From: Candidatus Thorarchaeota archaeon
Lineage (GTDB): Archaea > Asgardarchaeota > Thorarchaeia > Thorarchaeales > Thorarchaeaceae
Direction of reading: 5' to 3'
Length of the DNA: 5,163 nucleotides
Assembly (NCBI GenBank): GCA_016840245.1
Contig: JAEOST010000562.1
Location: forward strand, 1-5,163
Shown here: piece after piece, positions 1 through 5,163 of the stretch
How positions within the stretch are numbered: position 1 is the stretch's first letter
Layout: every line of letters begins with the position of its first letter
The notes under the pieces: model-generated
The model's database searches: none
What the model was told of the DNA's origin: nothing
What the model saw: only the letters and a program-made list of their open reading frames with translations
Program-made: the position numbers and the translations under genes

Positions 1-162
1 AGCAATACAAACAGAATTGGATATGAACGATTCACCTCAATCTCCTACTCTTCTGGTATACAAAGAGTCACTATAAGCTTTCTATCAATAGGATTTGTCA
101 AGAATTATCAGAAAGAGTATTATCTTGCCGATATTGCGAATCCATTGGTGACAATCTGTTGA
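1..162 (+). CDS. Possible C-terminal end of an unknown upstream gene (partial)
   Basis: Reading frame 1 is open from the first base of the window to a TGA at 160-162, giving 53 visible codons and no start codon that has to be used. The visible peptide is rich in Tyr, Ser and Ile and ends in ADIANPLVTIC; I recognise no family. The case for a real gene is that the frame stays open to the edge and its stop overlaps the tldD TTG start in a TTGA junction, the TTG analogue of the common ATGA coupling. The case against is its short length and the fact that frame 3 is also open here from base 27, so chance cannot be excluded. If real, it would head the tldD-tldE operon. Confidence 0.4.
   Translation, partial: SNTNRIGYERFTSISYSSGIQRVTISFLSIGFVKNYQKEYYLADIANPLVTIC
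147..151 (+). promoter_or_regulatory. Shine-Dalgarno site GGTGA of tldD
   Basis: GGTGA is complementary to the UCACC core of the 16S rRNA 3' end and sits 7 bases before the TTG at 159. It decides the start: the reading frame is open further upstream to base 27 but offers no ATG, and protein similarity to the family begins at the TTG. Confidence 0.65.
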
Positions 163-1619
163 GGGATCTTGTAGAGTATGCACTGGAAGTCTGTCGTAAC
201 AATGGAGCATCATATGCGGATATCAGAATTATAACTGTACATGACGAGAACATTGCAATCAAGAAAGGCAATATCGACATCATGCAGCTCAGGAAACAAA
301 TCGGCTTTGGTATCAGATGTATAGCCGATGGTGGTTGGGGATTTGCAGGTTCCTATAATCCAACCAAGGAAGAGATAGGTCGAGTTGCAGAGCTAGCAGT
401 TCGAATTGGTAAGGCATCAGGCTCAACTAGAAAAGAGCCAGTCGTTATGATAGACGAGAAAGCGGTAGAGGACAAGTATAGAACACCCTTCAAGAAAGAT
501 CCATTCAATGTCCCTATTGAAGAGAAACTCGATTTACTTGTTGAGGTTGATAAGAGGCTTGGAGAATACAATCCTCAGGTAATCAAACTGACACGAGCAG
601 ACTATCGAAGTCACCGTGAGGAGAAGCTGTTTGCAAGTACAGAGGGTGCCTATATCATGCAAGACATCGTCTTCTGCGGAGGAGGATTCTCATGTACGGC
701 AATGTCACCAGGGTCTCTACCCCAAAGAAGGTCATATCCCGGATCATTCAGGGGGGACTTCTCAACCAGCGGTTATGAATTCTTCGAGTCAAGAGATCTC
801 CTGGGAAATGTTGAACAGATTGCTGACGAGGCTATTGAACTCACAAAGGCAAAGCAGTGTCCAACAGAGAAGACCATACTTCTCCTTGACGGACACCAAC
901 TTATGTTACAAATACATGAGAGCTGTGGCCATCCAACAGAGCTTGACAGGGTTCTTGGAACAGAGGCAGCTTACGCTGGTACAAGCTTCATGACTCCGGA
1001 CTTGTTAGGGTCTCTCAAGTATGGTAGCGAGCATGTGACTATGACTTCTGACTCCACAATTCCGGGAGGATTAGGTTCATTCGGTTACGATGACGAGGGT
1101 GTCAAAGCAAAACGAGTTGAACTTGTGAAGGACGGACTCTTTGTGGATTACCAGAGCTCCCGAGAGACAGCAGCCTTCATTGGACTCAAAGAAAGTTCAG
1201 GAGGCATGAGAGCAGATGCACCCCAGAAACTCCCTCTGATACGCATGGTCAACATCAATCTTGAGCCAAGTGGTTGGAAGCGTAACGATATCATTGAGGA
1301 TACAAAGAGAGGAATCCTGATGTCCACGAACAAGAGCTGGAGCATTGATGATAAACGACTCAACTTTCAGTTTGGTACTGAGATAGCATGGGAGATTGTT
1401 GATGGGGAGATTGGTCAGATTCTCAAGAACCCGACCTATACGGCAATAACTCCAGAGTTCTGGGGAAGTATGGATGCGTCATCCGGTGATGACTGGCGTA
1501 TATGGGGAACACCCAATTGTGGTAAGGGTCAACCCAGTCAAGTGATGTACGTTGGTCACGGTTGTGGAACAGCACGATTTCATGATGTCAGAGTTGGCAT
1601 AGTTAAGGAGGGAAACTAG
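159..1619 (+). CDS. tldD: TldD, catalytic subunit of the TldD/TldE metalloprotease
   Basis: A 486-residue protein of normal length for TldD (peptidase family U62). In characterised bacteria TldD and TldE form a cytoplasmic heteromeric protease that degrades unfolded peptides and trims modified ones such as microcin B17 and PQQ-type precursors; the archaeal substrate is unknown. The N-terminal domain has the usual opening, with GASYADIRI at residues 16-24 and the glycine-rich GFGIRCIADGGWGFAGS at 49-65. The zinc motif HExxxH is HESCGH at 253-258, with E254 the likely catalytic glutamate, followed by the subfamily signature TELDR and YAGTSF. DDEGV follows at 311-315. Cys454 in GTPNCGKGQ matches the C-terminal cysteine that acts as a zinc ligand in E. 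coli TldD. The TTG start is chosen because GGTGA precedes it by 7 bases and MRDLVEYAL matches the family's N-terminus. The gene abuts tldE directly. Confidence 0.95.
   Translation: MRDLVEYALEVCRNNGASYADIRIITVHDENIAIKKGNIDIMQLRKQIGFGIRCIADGGWGFAGSYNPTKEEIGRVAELAVRIGKASGSTRKEPVVMIDEKAVEDKYRTPFKKDPFNVPIEEKLDLLVEVDKRLGEYNPQVIKLTRADYRSHREEKLFASTEGAYIMQDIVFCGGGFSCTAMSPGSLPQRRSYPGSFRGDFSTSGYEFFESRDLLGNVEQIADEAIELTKAKQCPTEKTILLLDGHQLMLQIHESCGHPTELDRVLGTEAAYAGTSFMTPDLLGSLKYGSEHVTMTSDSTIPGGLGSFGYDDEGVKAKRVELVKDGLFVDYQSSRETAAFIGLKESSGGMRADAPQKLPLIRMVNINLEPSGWKRNDIIEDTKRGILMSTNKSWSIDDKRLNFQFGTEIAWEIVDGEIGQILKNPTYTAITPEFWGSMDASSGDDWRIWGTPNCGKGQPSQVMYVGHGCGTARFHDVRVGIVKEGN
1605..1612 (+). promoter_or_regulatory. 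Strong Shine-Dalgarno site AAGGAGGG of tldE
   Basis: AAGGAGGG lies within the last codons of tldD and 7 bases before the tldE ATG. With the stop codon immediately followed by the start codon (TAGATG at 1617-1622), this points to translational coupling or efficient re-initiation, which fits the need for balanced amounts of the two subunits. Confidence 0.8.
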
Positions 1620-3002
1620 ATGGACTTGCACAAAGACATACTTCTAGAGAAAGCCAATCTGGTTCTTGAGGAGGCAGACAAGCATGGAGCATCTCAGGCA
1701 ATGGCGGACATCATTCTTCAGAATAAGTATCTGACCCGGCTTGCTAACAGCATCATAGACCAGAACGTGTCCGAGAGACATGCTATTGTTCGAGCCACAC
1801 TCTACTTTGGTCAGAAGTCAGGTTCTGTTGAATACGAGGTCTTTGAGAAGGACGACATCAAAGAAGCCGTTGAAGCTGCTGCAAAGTTAGCAAGGATTGC
1901 ACCAGAGAATAAGGACTTCAAGTCAGTACCTACAGCAATGCCATACTCAAAGGACCTTGGTTTGGACCAACTGGTTTCAGATGACACTGATGAGGCAGAT
2001 CCAGAGCTAAGAGCAGAGTACGCTGCACAAGCAGTAGATGTAGCACATGCTGTTGATGAGCGAATTGCAGCTGTTGCAGGCATTGTCTCCCATAGATCTA
2101 GAGAACGTGTAATCACTAACTCCGTAGGACTTGAGGTCTACGAAGCTAGAACCGATAGTGAAATCGAACTTACTATCCTTGCCCGAGATGGATCAGAGGA
2201 GACAGCTGGCTGGGCCGCTGATGCACGAAGAAATGTCAAGGACCTACGAGTAGATGATGTATCAAGAATCGCTGCTGAGAAAGCTGCAAATGGGTTTGGA
2301 ATGAAGTATATCGAACCTGGTGAGTACGAGGTCATTCTCGAACCTGCTGCAGTCGCAGGACTAATGATGATGACAGGGTTCGTTGGATTCAGTGCTAGAG
2401 CTCATCACGACTACATAAGTTTCCTCCGTGACCGAATTGGCGAGAAAGTATTCTCTGAGAAGTTAACGGTGTGGGATGATCCACTTGACACGCGATTGGT
2501 TGGAGCATCACTCTTCGATGAAGAGGGTGTACCCCATCGGAAGCTGGAACTCATCACTGATGGAGTTGTCAAGAATATCACCTATGATACACTGACTGCT
2601 GCAAAAGATGGGGTTGAAAGTACAGGAAATCAGGCAAGACTCTGGGGTCCACCAAGCCCACGACCAATCCATATGATTGCAGCAGAAGGTAGTTCATCAG
2701 TCGAGGATATGATAGCTGAAACAAAGAAGGGAGTACTCGTGACTCACTTCCACTATCAGAATCCCATTAAACCAACAGAGGGAGTCTTCACAGGTCTCAC
2801 TCGTGATGGGACATGGTATGTTGAGAATGGAGAGATTAGGTATCCACTCAAAACACTACGATACACTGATGCAGCTCCAAGGTTCTTCAAGGAGATTGAC
2901 CTGATTGGGAATTTGCCCGATCTTAAGAGACCTACACCATACGGATACATGCCTCCGATGAAGTTGCCATCTTTCAGATTCTCTGGTTCGCAAAAGGAGT
3001 AA
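1620..3002 (+). CDS. tldE: TldE/PmbA, non-catalytic partner subunit of the TldD/TldE protease
   Basis: A 460-residue TldD/PmbA-family protein. It shares the TldD fold but has no HExxxH: the corresponding stretch reads EVILEPAAVAGLMMM from residue 237, typical of PmbA proteins, so it should not bind the catalytic zinc. Family features in order are the N-terminal helix with HGASQA at about 22-27, FSARAHHDYISF at 257-268, IGEKVFSEKLTVWDDP at 273-288, FDEEGVP at 299-305, and a C-terminal TRDGTWYVENGEIRYP segment. In E. coli the TldE subunit is needed for the activity of TldD although it carries no active site; the same role is inferred here. It starts on ATG directly after the tldD stop behind a strong SD site. 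It ends with TAA one base from the stop of the convergent ankyrin gene, so its transcript must end inside that gene. Confidence 0.93.
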   Translation: MDLHKDILLEKANLVLEEADKHGASQAMADIILQNKYLTRLANSIIDQNVSERHAIVRATLYFGQKSGSVEYEVFEKDDIKEAVEAAAKLARIAPENKDFKSVPTAMPYSKDLGLDQLVSDDTDEADPELRAEYAAQAVDVAHAVDERIAAVAGIVSHRSRERVITNSVGLEVYEARTDSEIELTILARDGSEETAGWAADARRNVKDLRVDDVSRIAAEKAANGFGMKYIEPGEYEVILEPAAVAGLMMMTGFVGFSARAHHDYISFLRDRIGEKVFSEKLTVWDDPLDTRLVGASLFDEEGVPHRKLELITDGVVKNITYDTLTAAKDGVESTGNQARLWGPPSPRPIHMIAAEGSSSVEDMIAETKKGVLVTHFHYQNPIKPTEGVFTGLTRDGTWYVENGEIRYPLKTLRYTDAAPRFFKEIDLIGNLPDLKRPTPYGYMPPMKLPSFRFSGSQKE

Positions 3003-3003
3003 C

Positions 3004-4680
3004 CTAAGTTTTAGCCTGTCTGAGTAGATCAGCAACTGATTCATGTTCAAACTCAGTTGCACAGTCCACAGCAGTTCGTCCATCACTGTCCTTGATGGTC
3101 GCGTCCGCCCCAACCTCAAGGAGATATCGACACATCTCTTCCTGTCCATTCTCTGCTGCGTAGATCAATGCAGTGACATTACTCTCATCTGTAGCATTGA
3201 CATTGAAGCCCTCTTCAATGCATAGTTTAGCTAGTGGGATGATTCCTCCAACTGCCGCAGCCATCAGAGCATTGTATCCAGTGGGACGGGTGTGTTTGAT
3301 ATCAGCACCCTTTTCCAAGAGAAGCAATACTACAGATTCAAGCATCATTGATGCAGCAGACAACAGGGGATTCCATCCCTCGTTTTCAAGAGTGTGGATG
3401 TCAGCACCAGCTTTGATGAGATACTCTGCAATCTCTGCTTGTTGATTGGCTGTAGCTCTGAAAAGTGCGTTCAAACCTTCAGAGCATTGAAGGTCAAGAT
3501 CTGCACCCTCTCTAACGAGATATTTTACTATCTCAAAATATCCTCTATAGGCTGCATACATCAACGAAGTCATTCCCTCTTCCTGTGCGTGATTAATATC
3601 TGCACCATTCTCAATCAATACCTTGACAACTAGTAGATGTTCATTCATTGTTGCAGTAAGTAGAGGAGTATAGTTTGAATCTACACTAGCAATGTTCACA
3701 TCAACACCAGAATCAATCACCTGTAGAGCTAACTCTGGTAGACCACCCTGTGCAGCAGCATGTAGGCACGAATATCCATCAGGACGTACTGTTGTGATAT
3801 CAGCTCCTGCATCTAAGAGAATTGCTACACATTCACCTTTACCCTCAAACGCAGCTGACATAATCACCGACTGGCCCTGGTCCATCTCTGCAGAAACATC
3901 ACCACCGTGTTCGATGAGTTTCCTCACAATACCAGCACGTCCCTCTTGAGATGCTATCATTAAGGATGTCCAACCATTGGGATTTGCATGGTTTACATTT
4001 GATCCATTGGTAAGTAGGAAATCTACAAAATCTTCTCGACCCTGCCCTGTGGCTTGCATCAGCAGGGAATAGCCATCCTCATCACACCAGTCGGGATTTG
4101 CACCCTTTAGTATGAGTAGTTTAGATAACTCGGTTCCAGCAAATTCATACGCGTAGGCAAGTGCGGTCCAGCCATCTTCAGCGGCAAAGTCCACTTCGAG
4201 CTTAAACTCATCAATCAATCGTTCTGTGAGTGCAATCTGATTCCCCTGAGCTGCAGCCATCAGAATTGTGAATCCATCAACACGAACAACTGTAGGGTCT
4301 GCGTCATTATCCAGAAGTGCATTAGCAATTGCCTCCTGTCCGGTCGCAGCTCCTAGGTGAAGTGCAGTCTGACCACGTTCAGTTGCGATATTGACATCTG
4401 CACCTCGAGATATCAGTGTCATCACAATGTCATGAACCCTTTGATCAATTGCAGCCATGAGTGCTGTCCAGCCCTGGTTATCTTGAGCATCAATGTCTGC
4501 ACCTGCATCTAGAAGAATCTCTACAACCTCAACAGAGCCACCAGTGGTTGCGGCATACATGAGAGCAGTACGTCCGTTGCCTCGATGTGCATTGACATCC
4601 TGACCCATCTTCAGATATCTACGTACATTGTCTGCGTGTCCAGCAGAAGCAGCTCCCATGAGCTCTGTCATATCATACAT
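3004..4680 (-). CDS. Ankyrin-repeat protein, about 17 tandem repeats
   Basis: A 558-residue protein made only of ankyrin repeats of 33-34 residues with the consensus DGxTALMxAAxxGxxxxxxxLLxxGADVN. Repeats begin at about residues 1 (N-cap), 35, 69, 102, 135, 169, 202, 235, 268, 301, 335, 368, 401, 434, 467, 500 and 533 (short C-cap). I see no signal peptide, membrane segment or enzymatic domain, so a cytoplasmic protein-binding scaffold is the likely role; the partner is unknown. ATG at 4680 is preferred: the SD site GAGGT is 9 bases upstream. A TTG one codon earlier (4683) would have 6-base spacing and is a fair alternative; a third Met at 4671 is too far away. The membrane-protein gene lies 56 bases upstream on the same strand, and tldE converges with a 1-base gap. 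The five-repeat higher-order pattern is described separately. Confidence 0.93.
   Translation of the reverse strand: MYDMTELMGAASAGHADNVRRYLKMGQDVNAHRGNGRTALMYAATTGGSVEVVEILLDAGADIDAQDNQGWTALMAAIDQRVHDIVMTLISRGADVNIATERGQTALHLGAATGQEAIANALLDNDADPTVVRVDGFTILMAAAQGNQIALTERLIDEFKLEVDFAAEDGWTALAYAYEFAGTELSKLLILKGANPDWCDEDGYSLLMQATGQGREDFVDFLLTNGSNVNHANPNGWTSLMIASQEGRAGIVRKLIEHGGDVSAEMDQGQSVIMSAAFEGKGECVAILLDAGADITTVRPDGYSCLHAAAQGGLPELALQVIDSGVDVNIASVDSNYTPLLTATMNEHLLVVKVLIENGADINHAQEEGMTSLMYAAYRGYFEIVKYLVREGADLDLQCSEGLNALFRATANQQAEIAEYLIKAGADIHTLENEGWNPLLSAASMMLESVVLLLLEKGADIKHTRPTGYNALMAAAVGGIIPLAKLCIEEGFNVNATDESNVTALIYAAENGQEEMCRYLLEVGADATIKDSDGRTAVDCATEFEHESVADLLRQAKT
3007..4476 (-). repeat. 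Five-ankyrin supra-repeat, period 166 codons, three copies
   Basis: Within the ankyrin gene, repeats 3-7 (3979-4476), 8-12 (3481-3978) and 13-17 (3007-3480, shortened at the C-terminus) resemble each other position by position more than neighbouring repeats do. The clearest landmarks are VVRVDGFTILMAAAQGN, TVRPDGYSCLHAAAQGG and HTRPTGYNALMAAAVGG, whose D/T codons lie at 4276, 3778 and 3280, exactly 498 bases apart. A second landmark is the loss of the usual DG turn in VDSNYTPLL and DESNVTALI at the start of repeats 11 and 16. DNA identity between copies appears low, so the duplication is old. Confidence 0.75.
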
Positions 4681-4689
4681 CAAAGAACA

Positions 4690-4694
4690 ACCTC
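4690..4694 (-). promoter_or_regulatory. Shine-Dalgarno site GAGGT of the ankyrin gene
   Basis: On the minus strand GAGGT lies 9 bases before the ATG at 4680 and 6 bases before the TTG at 4683. It supports a start in this pair of codons and rules against the later in-frame ATG at 4671. Confidence 0.55.
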
Positions 4695-4736
4695 AAACTC
4701 AGCTGGGTTGAATGTGCAGGTAGTTAAACGAAGTGG

Positions 4737-5163
4737 TTACTTCTTCTTCTTCTTCTTCTTCTTACCCTCTTTCTTCTTAGTCGACTTCTTCTTCTGTGAA
4801 GATACAACAGTAGGTGCAGCCGTCTTATCCCTACGATCAATTTCTGTCTTGGGTCTAGATTGGTCAAGTCTGGGTTTTAGTTCATCACCGGACTCAATGA
4901 AGTCCAATGATTGAGCCAGCTTCCTTGTTGATTTTATGACCTTGATTTCTTCACTTTCAATCACACGTGCGCCAAATCGTACTGCCAATTTTGCCACACT
5001 CTTCTGTGAACGCTTCAGAAGAACCTCGTTGGCTACTATCACTGGAAGAATGAATGCCATGATAAAGAAAGGTAAACCTAGTGAATACATAAGACTCAGC
5101 AATAGCTGAAATCCAAGTGCTCCCATGTCAACAGCGTCACCAACATTGAGTGCATCAATGACT
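4737..5163 (-). CDS. Small membrane protein with lysine-rich C-terminal tail (probably partial at its 5' end)
   Basis: I do not recognise the family. Counting from the only in-window ATG (5126), residues 2-35 are almost wholly hydrophobic (for example LPFFIMAFILPVIVAN), enough for one long or two short membrane helices. A basic stretch LLKRSQKSVAKLAVR follows, then a charged, probably soluble tail of about 90 residues that ends in KKKSTKKKEGK followed by lysines to the stop. The positive-inside rule places this tail in the cytoplasm. The frame stays open from the ATG to the window edge for 12 more codons (VIDALNVGDAVD) with strong purine-N-pyrimidine codon bias, so the gene probably begins outside the window. 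The alternative is a complete 129-residue protein starting at 5126, with GGTGA 10 bases upstream as SD. The ankyrin gene begins 56 bases after its stop. Confidence 0.75.
   Translation of the reverse strand, partial: VIDALNVGDAVDMGALGFQLLLSLMYSLGLPFFIMAFILPVIVANEVLLKRSQKSVAKLAVRFGARVIESEEIKVIKSTRKLAQSLDFIESGDELKPRLDQSRPKTEIDRRDKTAAPTVVSSQKKKSTKKKEGKKKKKKKK
4740..4763 (-). repeat. (AAG)8 microsatellite encoding eight lysines
   Basis: Eight perfect AAG codons stand directly before the TAA stop of the membrane-protein gene. All eight use AAG although AAA occurs just upstream (AAG AAG AAA GAG GGT), so the tract is a true trinucleotide repeat and not just a run of lysines. Length change by slippage would alter the tail by whole lysines without shifting the frame. 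Confidence 0.9.

Noticed and set aside
71..78. CTATAAGC as an archaeal TATA box for tldD
   Set aside because: Only a partial match, no convincing BRE, and the region may be coding for the upstream frame.
616..993. Open frame of 125 codons on the + strand
   Set aside because: It lies wholly inside tldD in another frame, and tldD has full-length family motifs across this stretch.
253..1100. HESCGH motif with Cys256 as a novel active-site variant of TldD
   Set aside because: The surrounding TELDR...YAGTSF pattern belongs to a known TldD subfamily, so the variant positions inside HExxxH are not unusual.
1811..2116. Minus-strand open frame of 101 codons rich in Ser and Ala
   Set aside because: It is antisense to tldE; the Ser/Ala-rich composition is what the reverse of tldE codons gives.
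2856..3149. Minus-strand open frame of 97 codons across the tldE/ankyrin junction
   Set aside because: It overlaps the ends of both well-supported genes in other frames, and its peptide shows no recognisable feature.
4585..4914. Plus-strand open frame of 109 codons containing a poly-Phe run
   Set aside because: The Phe run is the reverse reading of the lysine codons of the minus-strand membrane protein; it overlaps two better genes.
1..5163. Search for CRISPR arrays, tRNA or rRNA genes, insertion sequences and attachment sites
   Set aside because: Almost all of the window is coding. I saw no spaced direct repeats outside the ankyrin gene, no terminal inverted repeats and no transposase or integrase.

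Overview
This 5.2-kb window looks prokaryotic and most likely archaeal; an Asgard-like lineage is possible but unproven. The archaeal reading rests on strong Shine-Dalgarno sites (GGTGA, AAGGAGGG, GAGGT), very tight gene packing, a TldD/TldE pair of the kind common in archaea, a large pure ankyrin-repeat protein and a membrane protein with a lysine-rich tail. No rRNA, tRNA or other lineage marker is present, so the assignment is an inference from gene style.

Left part, + strand. An open frame without a visible start enters from the left edge and ends at 162. Its stop overlaps the TTG start of tldD (159-1619) in a TTGA junction. TldD is a complete metallopeptidase subunit with the HExxxH zinc motif and a C-terminal cysteine that probably supplies the third ligand. 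tldE/pmbA (1620-3002) follows with no spacer: the TAG stop is immediately followed by ATG, and a strong SD site lies inside the tldD end. TldE lacks the zinc motif, as expected for the non-catalytic half of the TldD/TldE protease. The two genes are a clear operon encoding one heteromeric enzyme; no peptide substrate gene is visible.

Right part, - strand. A 558-residue protein made entirely of about 17 ankyrin repeats (3004-4680) converges on tldE, with a single base between the two stop codons. Its repeats have a higher-order pattern: blocks of five repeats recur with an exact 166-codon (498-bp) period, so the protein grew by duplication of five-repeat modules. Upstream of it on the same strand, 56 bases away, is a small membrane protein with a hydrophobic N-terminal region and a basic tail ending in eight lysines encoded by (AAG)8. 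This gene appears to run off the right edge. The two minus-strand genes may be co-transcribed.

The window is densely coding. I found no mobile element, CRISPR array, RNA gene or clear terminator. The most interesting points are the five-repeat periodicity of the ankyrin protein, the one-base convergent junction, the possible coupling of tldD to an unknown upstream gene, and the lysine-tailed membrane protein next to the ankyrin gene.
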